In this document: one piece after another, positions 1-9,040 of the stretch | Layout: each line of letters begins with the position of its first letter | How positions within the stretch are numbered: the first letter of the stretch is position 1 | DNA from: Oceanicaulis sp. HTCC2633 | GTDB lineage: Bacteria > Pseudomonadota > Alphaproteobacteria > Caulobacterales > Maricaulaceae | Direction: 5' to 3' | NCBI RefSeq assembly: GCF_000152745.1 | Contig: NZ_CH672428.1 | Location: forward strand, 1,749,060-1,813,059 | Length of the DNA stretch: 64,000 bases | Translations under genes and position numbers: made by a program | Notes under the pieces: generated by a model | Database searches by the model: none | What the model was told of the DNA's origin: nothing | The model's input: the letters and a program-made list of their open reading frames with translations, nothing else

Positions 1-75
1 AAGCTCCACCCCCACAGGACAGGCCACGTCAGAAAGCTGCAATGACAGCGCCAATGAAACGACAAGACCAATCAT
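1..75 (-). CDS. Start of a probable secreted protein (cut by window edge)
   Basis: The first 75 bases read on the minus strand as an ATG-initiated open frame of 25 codons that leaves the window. A purine-rich Shine-Dalgarno-like stretch (GAGGGGG, complement of 81-87) lies about five bases upstream. The peptide begins MIGLVVSLALSLQLS, which is hydrophobic enough for a signal peptide. The gene would diverge from the metalloprotease at 258, sharing about 180 bases of upstream DNA. No function can be assigned from so short a piece, and chance openness is possible. Confidence 0.35.
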   Translation of the reverse strand, partial: MIGLVVSLALSLQLSDVACPVGVEL

Positions 76-257
76 GTGAGCCCCCTCTTTCAGTCGGCCT
101 CAGATAGCCACGGGCGGACCCGGCGCTCAACGCAAATCAGAACGGGTCGCTGAAGCGTCATAAAACCAGACCTGTGCCCGACCGCCCCTGTTCAAACCGG
201 ACCGCTCTGGCTAGCCTTTGTTCCAAGAGCGTGAGATGCGCCAAGGGGAGCAAGACC

Positions 258-2747
258 ATGAAAAACCTGATCACCGGCGCGCTGGCGCTGTGCCTGAGCC
301 TGTCCGGCGCACAGGCGCTGGCCCAGGATACGCCGAGCTTTACCGAGAGCGTTGAGGGGCTGAACCGCCAGGACGGGCTGATCGCGCTCTACCCTGACGC
401 CGCCAAGGGCCGGGTGCTGGCGGCGCTCTCCCCTCAGGACGACGGCACGCTGGGCCGGATGATCTACACTGCGCGCCTGACCTCGGGTCTGGGCTCCAAC
501 CCGGTGGGGCTGGATCGAGGGCTGGGCAGCGACACGTATATTCTGCGCTTCTCGCGCGTGGGCGACGCCGTCTTCGCGGAATTTGAAAACACCCGTTACG
601 CGGCGCTTGGCGCAGGCTCGGACGAGCAGGCGGCGACGGCGCAATCCTTCGCCCGCTCCGTCATCTGGCGCACCGAGATCGTGTCCGAAAGCGCCAATGG
701 CGAGGTGCTGATCGACCTGTCAGGCTTTCTCAAGCGCGATCCCATTGATGCGGCGGGTTATCTCGACAATGCCGGTCAGGGTGCCTTCTCGGTCAATGCC
801 GAGCGTAGCGCGCCGCTGGCCGAAAGCGTCCTGACATTTCCCGAAAACGTGGAGATTGATGCGCTTCTCACCCTCACCGCCAACAATCCCGGCGCAGAGG
901 TGCGCGCCACCGCACCCTATGCCGAGGCGGTGACGCTGACGGTGCATCACTCCTTTATCGCCCTGCCCGAGGACGGGTATGAAACCCGTGCGTCGGACCC
1001 GCGCAGCGGCGCCTTCGAGATGACCCGATATGACATGGCGACCCCGCTCGACGCCCCGCTCGAGCGCGGCTTCGCCCAGCGCCACAGGCTGGAACGGGTC
1101 GATCCGTCCGCCGCTTCCGGCCCGGTCGTCGAGCCCATCATCTATTACGTGGATCGCGGCGCGCCCGAGCTGATCCAGCAGGCCCTGATCGAGGGCGGGA
1201 ACTGGTGGGCGGAGGCCTTTGAAGCGGCCGGCTTTGAAGACGCCTATCGCGTCGAGCTCCTGCCCGAGGGCGTGCACCCGCTCGATTCGCGCTACAATGT
1301 CATCCAGTGGGTGCATCGCCAGACCCGCGGCTGGTCCTATGGCGGTTCGGTAGTCGATCCGCGCACGGGGGAAATCCTCAAAGGCCATGTGATCCTGGGC
1401 AGCCAGCGCGTGCGTCAGGACCGGCGCATCTTTGAAGGCCTGATGGGTGTCGAGCATACCGGCACGGGCGCGCAGGATGACCCGCTGGAGCTGGCGCTGG
1501 CGCGGGTGCGGCAACTGTCGGCGCACGAGATCGGCCATACGCTGGGCCTGATGCACAATTTCGCCGCCAGCACCAATGACCGCGCCTCGGTGATGGACTA
1601 TCCCGCTCCGCTGATCCGCTTTGACGACGCGACCGGCTTTGACGCCTCGGACGCCTATGATGTGGGCATTGGCGAGTGGGACATCGCCAGCATCTCCTGG
1701 CTCTATTCACAGTATGAGGACAATGCGTCCGAACAGGCCGGGCTCGCCAACATCCTCGAGCAGGCGCGTGAGGACGGCCTTCTCTACATTTCCGACCGTC
1801 ATGCGCGCGGCAATGCGTCGGGTCACCCGTTCGCCAATCTGTGGGATAATGGCGCGGACCCGGTTGAGGCGCTCAATGACACGCTGGTCGTGCGCGAAGC
1901 GGCGCTCGCGCGCTTTGGAACCGATGTGATGGCGCAGGGCCTGCCGCTCAGCGAGATCCGCAATGTCTTCCCGCCCATCTATCTCTATCACCGCTATCAG
2001 GTGGAGGCCGCCGCCAAGGCGCTCGGCGGAGTGGTCTTCGCCTATGAGGTCAATGGCCCCGATGTGAACGGCGTCACCGACTTTGACCCTGCCCGCCAGC
2101 GCGAAGCGCTGAACGCTCTGGCCGCAACACTGGAGCCGTCCATTCTCGACATTCCAGACCAGACGCTGCGGCTTCTGACGCCCTCGCCCTTTAGCGATTA
2201 CGACCCGATCGCCCGCCGCGAACAGTTTGAAAGCGACCAGTATCCCGCCTTCAGCCGCGCCAATGCGGCCGCTGCGGCAGGCCGGATCACGCTCGACGCC
2301 ATGCTGAACCCCGCCCGTCTGGCGCGGATGGAGGAGCAGAGCGCCCGCCATCAGAACGGTTTGGCGCCGGCTGAGGTCCTTGAACGGATCGAGGCCGTGC
2401 TGTTTGACGCGCCACGCGATGAAACCGCACGCCTGACGCCCATCCGCCAGGCCTTGCAGGCCGAATATGTGGGCCAGCTCCTGTCCACTGCCGCCAGCTC
2501 CACGCCCAGCGCCGCACGGCTGACGCGCCATCGGCTGACAACCCTGCAATCGGAGCTTTCCGGCCGCCGCGCGCTCGTGCGTCCTGATCAGGCCGCGGCC
2601 CTGTCCGCGATGATCTCGGCGGGGCTGGCCGCGATTGACGAGGGCCGCACGGTCTCGACGCCAAACACGGACATCCCCCCCGGCAGCCCGATCGGCGCCG
2701 ATGGCTGCTTCCATTGTGACAGCGGCGCGCGGCTGGGTCTGAACTGA
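258..2747 (+). CDS. Secreted zinc-dependent metalloprotease (metzincin-like)
   Basis: An 829-residue exported protein. A start at 258 is chosen because AAGGGGAG (243-250) sits seven bases upstream and the product then opens with a clean signal peptide ending ALAQ. Longer upstream reading adds residues with no export signal. The catalytic core is HEIGHTLGLMH at residues 423-433, the HExxHxxGxxH metzincin zinc motif: His423, His427 and His433 bind zinc and Glu424 is the base. Length and layout resemble the large DUF5117/DUF4953-type zinc-dependent metalloproteases of proteobacteria, which act outside the cytoplasm on peptides. The gene stands alone, convergent with the LysR gene nine bases away. 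Substrate is unknown. Confidence 0.88.
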   Translation: MKNLITGALALCLSLSGAQALAQDTPSFTESVEGLNRQDGLIALYPDAAKGRVLAALSPQDDGTLGRMIYTARLTSGLGSNPVGLDRGLGSDTYILRFSRVGDAVFAEFENTRYAALGAGSDEQAATAQSFARSVIWRTEIVSESANGEVLIDLSGFLKRDPIDAAGYLDNAGQGAFSVNAERSAPLAESVLTFPENVEIDALLTLTANNPGAEVRATAPYAEAVTLTVHHSFIALPEDGYETRASDPRSGAFEMTRYDMATPLDAPLERGFAQRHRLERVDPSAASGPVVEPIIYYVDRGAPELIQQALIEGGNWWAEAFEAAGFEDAYRVELLPEGVHPLDSRYNVIQWVHRQTRGWSYGGSVVDPRTGEILKGHVILGSQRVRQDRRIFEGLMGVEHTGTGAQDDPLELALARVRQLSAHEIGHTLGLMHNFAASTNDRASVMDYPAPLIRFDDATGFDASDAYDVGIGEWDIASISWLYSQYEDNASEQAGLANILEQAREDGLLYISDRHARGNASGHPFANLWDNGADPVEALNDTLVVREAALARFGTDVMAQGLPLSEIRNVFPPIYLYHRYQVEAAAKALGGVVFAYEVNGPDVNGVTDFDPARQREALNALAATLEPSILDIPDQTLRLLTPSPFSDYDPIARREQFESDQYPAFSRANAAAAAGRITLDAMLNPARLARMEEQSARHQNGLAPAEVLERIEAVLFDAPRDETARLTPIRQALQAEYVGQLLSTAASSTPSAARLTRHRLTTLQSELSGRRALVRPDQAAALSAMISAGLAAIDEGRTVSTPNTDIPPGSPIGADGCFHCDSGARLGLN

Positions 2748-2756
2748 AGGACAGGC

Positions 2757-3677
2757 TCAGGCGGCAGGGGAGAGCGGAACCAGGCTGGGATCCCGTGACA
2801 GCTCTTCCAGCAGCCAGGTCTCGAAGGCCGCGACCTTGTCGAGCCCGCGCTTGGCGTAAGGCGTGGCGAAGTACCAGTTCCCCGGCAAGGCGGTGCGGCG
2901 TTCGGGGAACAGCTCCACGAGCGCGCCCGTCTCCAGCTCGGCGTGGGCGAAGGGTTCGATCGCCAGCGCCACCCCCATGCCGCCAACCGCGGCGTTGAGG
3001 GCCAGGTCATAGCTGTCAAACAGGCCTTCGCCCGCCGGGCTGATGCCGGACAGGCCGGTTGCGGTGAGCCAGGTCGACCAGTCGTCCGCAGACGGATAAA
3101 CCTGTAACAGGGGATGCCCGCGCAGGTCCGAGGGCTGGCTGATGGGGCCGTAACGCTCGAGATAGTCCGGGCTCGCAACCGGAAAGACGTGCGAATTGAA
3201 CAGGGGGCGGTACGCCACCTGGGGGTCCTGCGGGTGACCGATCATGATGCAGGCGTCCACGGCGTCGGTGCTGAAGTCCACATCGCTCTGGGATGTCACC
3301 AGCCGGATCGGCTTCTGCCCGGTCGCCCGGCTGTAGGAGGCGAGCCGCGGCACCAGCCAGCGAATTGCAAAGGTGGAATAGGTTTGCAGGGTCAGACACT
3401 GACCCGTGTCGGACAGCAACTCCTCGGTCGCTTCCAGCAGCCGCTCCATGCCCCGGGTCACGCCGAAGGCATAGCGCTCGCCCTGGGCGGTCAGCGTGAC
3501 GCCCGTGCGATTGCGCTGCATCAACCGGCAATTGAGCTCGGTCTCCAGACGCCGGATCTGGTGACTGATCGCGGAGGAGGAGACATTGAGTTCGGCCGCC
3601 GCCGCCTTGAAGCTGCGCAGACGCACCACCGCTTCAAAGGCGCGGAGCGAGGCGAGAGGCGGCAGACGTCTTTGCAT
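2757..3677 (-). CDS. LysR family transcriptional regulator (GcvA-like)
   Basis: A 306-residue LysR-type activator/repressor. The N-terminal winged helix-turn-helix covers about residues 5-65, with the typical 'LRAFEAVVRLRSFKAAAAEL' and 'SSSAISHQIRRLE' patterns. The rest is a periplasmic-binding-fold effector domain (about 95-295). The start at 3677 puts the helix-turn-helix at the usual distance from the N terminus; an upstream ATG at 3779 would add an unusual 34-residue leader. The gene diverges from the TPR-sulfotransferase at 3761, with 83 bases between them. LysR proteins often act on the divergent neighbour, so control of that gene is a reasonable inference. The effector is unknown. Confidence 0.88.
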   Translation of the reverse strand: MQRRLPPLASLRAFEAVVRLRSFKAAAAELNVSSSAISHQIRRLETELNCRLMQRNRTGVTLTAQGERYAFGVTRGMERLLEATEELLSDTGQCLTLQTYSTFAIRWLVPRLASYSRATGQKPIRLVTSQSDVDFSTDAVDACIMIGHPQDPQVAYRPLFNSHVFPVASPDYLERYGPISQPSDLRGHPLLQVYPSADDWSTWLTATGLSGISPAGEGLFDSYDLALNAAVGGMGVALAIEPFAHAELETGALVELFPERRTALPGNWYFATPYAKRGLDKVAAFETWLLEELSRDPSLVPLSPAA

Positions 3678-3760
3678 GAAGCTCAGCACTTTGACTTGAA
3701 AAACGGAACGATAGTCAGGCTTGATGGCGGCGTGCGTCAAACACAAACATCGGAGCCGCC

Positions 3761-5779
3761 ATGACTGACCCGCGCTCACGCCCCGCCCCGTCCCTTGCCG
3801 GGCGGAGAGGTCGAGAACTGGCGATCTGGGTGGAGCGTGAACCGGATGCCGCTCTCACCGCCGCACGCGAGGCGCGGGCCAAGGGGTCTGTCGACCCGCT
3901 CCCGCTTCATGTGGAGACCGAGGCCACGCGCAGGCTCGGGCGCCCGGCAGACGCTCTGAACCTGGCCCGCAAAGCCCTCAGACAGTTTCCCGGGCATCCC
4001 GGACTGACGCTCGAAGCCGCGCGTTCAGAAGCGGCGACCGGTCAGCTGGACGCCGCCATCGCCCGGATGGAAGCCCTGGCCAGGGCGCGGCCAGACTTTC
4101 CGCCGGCCTGGCGCACCCTGGCCGAGCTGCGCGAACGCGCGGGCGACGCCGAGGGGGCGCTTGAAGCGGCCAAGCAGCAAGCGGCCAGCGCCGCCCAGTC
4201 TCCCGAATTGCTCGAGGCCGCGCGCCTGATCCAGGACGGCAAGCTGGGCCGCGCCGAGGCGCTCCTGCGACCTTATGTGAAGGCTCATCCCACCGATGTG
4301 TCCGGCATTCGGCTGCTGGCTGACGTCGCCTTGCGACTGGGCGTCTTCGAGGATTCCCGCAAACTCCTGGAGCGGGCGCTGGAATTGGCGCCGGATTTCC
4401 ACATGGCCCGGCATGACTACGCCAATTGCCTGATCAAGCTTCAGCGCTTTGAAGAGGCCGAAACGCAGCTCGACCGCCTAGAGCGCGCCGAGCCGGACCG
4501 TCCCAGCCACGCCATCCTCAAGGCGCTTCTGCGCGTGCGGACCGGCCATCATCAGGAGGCGTGCGAGATCTATGCCCGCATCCTCAAGGACAATCCGGAT
4601 CAGGCGCGCATCCAGCTCAGCTATGGCCACGCCCTGAAGACCATCGGCCAGCGCGAGGACGCCGTTGCCGCCTATCGCGCCGCCATCACGGCCGAGCCCA
4701 CGCTGGGGGAGGCCTATTGGAGCCTCGCCAACCTGAAGACCGTCAAGTTCGACGCGCGCGATATCGCCCGCATGAAGGAGGCGCTCGGAACAGACGGGAT
4801 CAGCGTGTCCGACCGGTACCATCTGCAATTCGCCCTGGGGAAAGCGCTCGAGGACAGCCAGGCCTTTGAGGACGCCTTCAGCGCCTACGAGACCGGCAAC
4901 GCCCTGCGCCGCAAGACCGTGCTCTATGACGCCGACCGGACCTCCGCCGAGACCGATCTGGTGACCGCCTTCTTCAGCCGCGACTTCTTCGAGGCGCGCC
5001 AGGGATGGGGCGATCCCGCGCCGGATCCGATCTTCATACTGGGCCTGCCGCGCTCGGGCTCCACCCTGCTGGAGCAGATCCTCGCCAGTCACCCGCAGAT
5101 CGACGGCACGTTCGAACTGCCCGACATCATCTCCATCGCCCGGCGCCTGTCCGGCAAGAAGCGGCGCACGGACGCCTCGTCCTATCCGGACATGCTCGCC
5201 GAACTTGATCCGGACGCCGTGCGCGCCCTGGGGGCGGAATATCTCGAGCGCACCCGGGTTCACCGCGGAGATGCGCCCTATTTCATCGACAAGATGCCCA
5301 ACAACTGCATGAATGTGGGGCTGATCCGCCTGATCCTGCCAAACGCGAAGATCATCGACGCCCGGCGCCATCCGCTGGCCTGCGGCTTCTCCAACTTCAA
5401 GCAGCTCTTCGCGCGGGGTCAGAATTTCAGCTATGACCTGACCGAGATCGGTCGCTATTACAGCGATTATCTCAAGGTGATGCGCGCGTTTGACGAGGCC
5501 CAGCCCGGCGCGGCCCTGCGTGTGATCTATGAGGACATGGTTGCGGACTTCGAGCCGCAAGTGCGTCGCCTGCTCGACTATGTCGGCGTGGAGTTTCACC
5601 CCGATTGCGTGAACTTCCATTCAACAGACCGCGCCGTCCGCACCGCCAGCTCCGAACAGGTCCGCCAGCCCATTTACCAAAGCGGAACAACGCAATGGCT
5701 CAACTTTGAGCCTTTTCTGTCGCCCTTGAAAACCCTCCTTGAAGCCGAGCTGGGGGAGGACCGGAATTGGGATAGATGA
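3761..5779 (+). CDS. TPR-repeat sulfotransferase family protein
   Basis: A 672-residue protein with two parts. Residues about 50-345 are helical tetratricopeptide repeats (many A/L-rich 34-residue units), a protein-interaction scaffold. Residues about 420-655 form a sulfotransferase domain of the Sulfotransfer_3 type; its 5'-phosphosulfate-binding loop is LGLPRSGSTLLEQIL near residues 427-441. Such enzymes move sulfate from PAPS to a hydroxyl group. TPR-sulfotransferases are frequent in marine alphaproteobacteria, where acceptors are mostly unknown. The start is supported by GGAG at 3750. No signal peptide is seen, so a cytoplasmic role is likely. The stop codon lies inside a perfect inverted repeat (5771-5795). 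Confidence 0.85.
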   Translation: MTDPRSRPAPSLAGRRGRELAIWVEREPDAALTAAREARAKGSVDPLPLHVETEATRRLGRPADALNLARKALRQFPGHPGLTLEAARSEAATGQLDAAIARMEALARARPDFPPAWRTLAELRERAGDAEGALEAAKQQAASAAQSPELLEAARLIQDGKLGRAEALLRPYVKAHPTDVSGIRLLADVALRLGVFEDSRKLLERALELAPDFHMARHDYANCLIKLQRFEEAETQLDRLERAEPDRPSHAILKALLRVRTGHHQEACEIYARILKDNPDQARIQLSYGHALKTIGQREDAVAAYRAAITAEPTLGEAYWSLANLKTVKFDARDIARMKEALGTDGISVSDRYHLQFALGKALEDSQAFEDAFSAYETGNALRRKTVLYDADRTSAETDLVTAFFSRDFFEARQGWGDPAPDPIFILGLPRSGSTLLEQILASHPQIDGTFELPDIISIARRLSGKKRRTDASSYPDMLAELDPDAVRALGAEYLERTRVHRGDAPYFIDKMPNNCMNVGLIRLILPNAKIIDARRHPLACGFSNFKQLFARGQNFSYDLTEIGRYYSDYLKVMRAFDEAQPGAALRVIYEDMVADFEPQVRRLLDYVGVEFHPDCVNFHSTDRAVRTASSEQVRQPIYQSGTTQWLNFEPFLSPLKTLLEAELGEDRNWDR

Positions 5780-5795
5780 ATTTTCGTCATCTATC
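5771..5795. repeat. Perfect 9-bp inverted repeat overlapping the sulfotransferase stop codon
   Basis: GATAGATGA (5771-5779) and TCATCTATC (5787-5795) are perfect reverse complements separated by seven bases. The TGA stop of the sulfotransferase is the end of the left arm. No T-run follows directly, so it is a weak candidate for an intrinsic terminator. It lies about 100 bases upstream of the TonB-receptor operon start, so it may instead be an operator for that operon. Confidence 0.5.
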
Positions 5796-5896
5796 GTCGA
5801 ATATTTTCCGGTCGGCCCGGAGGCGGCCCTTCCCTTAAGCTTCCGCCCAAAGTGCGCATTACGCGACGCACGTTCAGATCGAGGGAAGGACGCATC

Positions 5897-8200
5897 ATGG
5901 CTGGATTCAAGGACAATACGGGCCGACGCAAGACCCCGTCTCGCGCCGCCTTTCTGATGACCACCACCTGCGCAGCGGCGCTCTGCCTGCCCGGCGCAGC
6001 GCTGGCCCAGGACGCGCCCTCGGCGCCGCGGCAGATCGAGACGATCACCGTCACCGCCCAGAAGCGCGAGGAGAGCCTGCAGGACGTGGCGCTCAGCGTT
6101 CAGGTCCTGGACAACACCTTCCTCGATCAGCAGCAGGTCACCGATTTCGAAGAATACGCCCAGCTCCTGCCGAGCGTGTCGTTCAACTCGGTCGGCCCCG
6201 GCTCGGCCCAGATCTATATCCGCGGCATTTCCGATGGCGGCGACGGCAACGCCTCGGGCTCCCAGCCCAGCGTCGGTCTCTATCTGGACGATCAGCCGGT
6301 CACCGCCATCGGCCGCAATCTCGATGTCCACATCTATGACGTCTCCCGCATCGAGGTGCTGGGCGGCCCGCAGGGCACGCTCTATGGCGCGAACTCGCAG
6401 GCGGGCACGCTGCGCATCATCACCAATGCGCCCGATGCCAGCGGCTTCGAGGCCGGGTATGACCTGACGACAGAAACCGTCAATGAAGGCGGTGTGGGCT
6501 ACACCGCAGAGGGCTTTGTGAACCTGCCGCTGGGCGATCGCGCGGCGCTGCGACTTGTCGGCTGGCATGACCAGTCGGCGGGCTATATCGACAATGTCGC
6601 GGCGACGAAGACCTTCTCACGGTCGGGCATCACCGTCGACAATGCCCCTTATGTGGAAGAGGACTTCAACGAGGAAACCACGAGCGGCGCGCGCGCCGCG
6701 CTGCAGATCGATCTGGATGACAACTGGACGCTGACCGCCCGCGCCCTGCACCAGACCCAGGAAACCGAAGGCGTCTGGGATCATGACCCCGAGGATGTGG
6801 GCGATCTGGAAGTCGAGCGTTTCTTCAATGATCGCTCCGAAGACACCTTCACCCAGCTGGGCGCCACCGTTGAGGGCCGCATTGCGGGCATGGACGTGAC
6901 CTATTCGGGCTCCTTCCTCGATCGCGAGGTGGAGTATGACAACGATTACTCCGAATACGCTGAATACTCGTCCTATATCGACTATTACACCTGTTACTAC
7001 GCTTACGATTCCGCAGCCGGCGCCTATGATTTCTACGCCTGCGAGGATCCGCGCATCCAGTATCAGGACCGCAGCCAGTATACCCGCGACAGCCATGAAT
7101 TCCGTCTTGCGACGCCTCAGGAAAACCGCCTGCGCCTGATCGCGGGCGTGTTCTATCAGCGCGCCGAGCACGACTTTGACTTCGACTGGAACATCCCGAC
7201 CATCAAGCCGGGCATGGCGGTGGATGGCGAGCAGGCCTATTTCACCACCAATCAGGTGCGAGAGGATACCGAGGCCGCCCTCTTCGGCGAGCTGTCCTAT
7301 GATCTCACCGACACCCTGACCGCGACCGTCGGCGCGCGGGTGTTTGATACCGACAGCTCCATTGAAGGCTTTGTCGGCACCGTGTTCAGCGGCAGTCCCG
7401 ACGTGGATGTCGAGCAATCGGAATCGGGCAGCCTGTATAAGGTCAATCTGACCTGGCAACCCAGCTCTGACCGACTGTTCTACGCCACAGTCTCCGAAGG
7501 CTTCCGGCCAGGCGGCGTGAACCGCGCGTCCACCTCCAACATTCCGGGGACGTACGATTCAGACCTCATCACCAATTACGAGTTCGGCTGGAAGACGACA
7601 CTGGCGGACGGCGTATTGCGCTTCAACGGCGCCGCCTTCCTGATGGAATGGGAGGACGTCCAGTTCACCCGCTTCGATCCGTCTGAATCCCCGCTGGGTC
7701 TGACCCAGAACGCGGGCGCAGCGCAAGTGCTGGGCCTTGAAGCGGACATCAGCTGGCTCGCCACCGACAATCTCACCCTGACCGGAGCGATGACGGTGCT
7801 GCAGGCCGAGCTGAGCGAGGACTTCAGCCAGAACATCAATGCGACGACGCCAGATGCGCCCGATGGGACCGAGCTGCCCTATATCCCCTCGGTCAAGGGC
7901 TATCTGAATGCGCGATACGAATTCGCCTGGCGCGACTTTGACGCCTTCTGGAATGTGCGCGGATCATATGTGGGCAAATCCTACAACGATCTGTTCATCG
8001 CCAATCGCTCCGAGCAGGAGGCCTACGCCCTGCTGGGCGCCTCGGCGGGGCTGGGCCGGGACAACTGGACCGTCACCGCCTATGTGCGCAACCTGACCGA
8101 CGAGCGGGCAGAGCTCTATCGCAACGCCACCGATTTCGACAGTCGCATCACGACCAACCAGCCGCGCACCTTCGGCGTCAGCCTGTCCCAGCGCTTCTAG
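5897..8200 (+). CDS. TonB-dependent outer-membrane receptor
   Basis: A 767-residue receptor. The ATG at 5897 follows GGGAAGGA (5883-5890). The N terminus is a long twin-basic-looking leader with a hydrophobic core ending ALAQ. A TonB box (IETITVTAQK, near residues 48-57) and a plug domain with the 'GPQGTLYGAN' signature follow. The remainder is a 22-strand barrel ending in the aromatic SQRF terminus expected for outer-membrane insertion. It imports a substrate with TonB energy. It is the first gene of a tightly packed operon (26 bases to the next gene) whose enzymes handle an ester and a 3-hydroxy/3-keto acid, so its ligand is probably the operon's substrate. This last point is inference. Confidence 0.92.
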   Translation: MAGFKDNTGRRKTPSRAAFLMTTTCAAALCLPGAALAQDAPSAPRQIETITVTAQKREESLQDVALSVQVLDNTFLDQQQVTDFEEYAQLLPSVSFNSVGPGSAQIYIRGISDGGDGNASGSQPSVGLYLDDQPVTAIGRNLDVHIYDVSRIEVLGGPQGTLYGANSQAGTLRIITNAPDASGFEAGYDLTTETVNEGGVGYTAEGFVNLPLGDRAALRLVGWHDQSAGYIDNVAATKTFSRSGITVDNAPYVEEDFNEETTSGARAALQIDLDDNWTLTARALHQTQETEGVWDHDPEDVGDLEVERFFNDRSEDTFTQLGATVEGRIAGMDVTYSGSFLDREVEYDNDYSEYAEYSSYIDYYTCYYAYDSAAGAYDFYACEDPRIQYQDRSQYTRDSHEFRLATPQENRLRLIAGVFYQRAEHDFDFDWNIPTIKPGMAVDGEQAYFTTNQVREDTEAALFGELSYDLTDTLTATVGARVFDTDSSIEGFVGTVFSGSPDVDVEQSESGSLYKVNLTWQPSSDRLFYATVSEGFRPGGVNRASTSNIPGTYDSDLITNYEFGWKTTLADGVLRFNGAAFLMEWEDVQFTRFDPSESPLGLTQNAGAAQVLGLEADISWLATDNLTLTGAMTVLQAELSEDFSQNINATTPDAPDGTELPYIPSVKGYLNARYEFAWRDFDAFWNVRGSYVGKSYNDLFIANRSEQEAYALLGASAGLGRDNWTVTAYVRNLTDERAELYRNATDFDSRITTNQPRTFGVSLSQRF

Positions 8201-8226
8201 TCCGACAGGCCGTTTGAGGATCGAAC

Positions 8227-9033
8227 ATGACCCCAGAGTCCAAGGCGGCGGCGAGCTCCGCCGCTCCGGTCGCCCTTGTCACCGCTGGCGCTGCAGGCGT
8301 CGGCCGCGCCATCGCGAAAGCCTATCGCGAGGCGGGGTGGGCCGTGCATGTCTGTGACGTGGACGAAAAGGCGCTGGCTGACTTTCTCGACGCCTATCCC
8401 AGCTGCGGCGCCACGCGCGCCGATGTCTCGGACGCCAGGGCCGCCCATCGTGTCGTCAGTGAAGTGCTGGAATATCATGGCCGTCTGGACGCCTTGGTGA
8501 ACAATGCCGGCATTGCCGGGCCGACGGGCCCTGTGGAGGATCTGGATGCGGACGGCTTCCGTCAGTGTCTGGATGTGAACCTTGTGGGCGCCTTCAATTT
8601 CACCCGGCATGCCGCCCGCGCCATGAAGGCGGCGGGCCGGGGCGCCATCATCAATATCGCCTCGAACGCCGCCCTGTTCGGCTTCCCCTATCGCGCCCCC
8701 TATGCGGCGGCGAAGTGGGGGATGATCGGCCTGACCAAGACGCTCGCCATGGAGCTGGGTCCCTTTGGCGTCCGGGTCAACGCCATCTGCCCGGGCTCTG
8801 TGGAGGGGCCGCGCATCGAAAGCGTGATCGCCCGGGAAGCCTCGAGCCGCGGGGTCAGCCCCGATGAGGTGCGCCGCACCTACGAAAGCCAGTCCTCGAT
8901 GCAGACCTTCATCCGCGCCGAGGATGTCGCCAATATGTGCGTCTATCTCAGCTCCAAGGGCGGCGAACGCATTTCCGGCCAGTCCATCGCCATCGATGGA
9001 CACACGGAATCCCTGTCCTTCCCGGTCAAATGA
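8227..9033 (+). CDS. SDR family NAD(P)-dependent oxidoreductase
   Basis: A 268-residue classical short-chain dehydrogenase. It shows the dinucleotide-binding glycine motif GAAGVG (residues 21-26), NNAG (92-95), the catalytic serine in NIAS (about Ser146) and YxxxK as Tyr159/Lys163. It should interconvert an alcohol and a ketone. Given the BCCT carrier and DUF849 cleavage enzyme in the same operon, a likely role is oxidation of the 3-hydroxyl of a carnitine-like acid to the 3-keto acid. If so it stands in for the usual L-carnitine dehydrogenase of the 3-hydroxyacyl-CoA dehydrogenase family, which is absent here. Substrate stereochemistry cannot be read from sequence. Confidence 0.9.
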   Translation: MTPESKAAASSAAPVALVTAGAAGVGRAIAKAYREAGWAVHVCDVDEKALADFLDAYPSCGATRADVSDARAAHRVVSEVLEYHGRLDALVNNAGIAGPTGPVEDLDADGFRQCLDVNLVGAFNFTRHAARAMKAAGRGAIINIASNAALFGFPYRAPYAAAKWGMIGLTKTLAMELGPFGVRVNAICPGSVEGPRIESVIAREASSRGVSPDEVRRTYESQSSMQTFIRAEDVANMCVYLSSKGGERISGQSIAIDGHTESLSFPVK

Positions 9034-9040
9034 GGCGGCC

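Noticed and set aside
174..257. Upstream start for the metalloprotease
   Set aside because: The extra 28 residues lack export features, and the ATG at 258 has a good Shine-Dalgarno sequence directly before a classical signal peptide.
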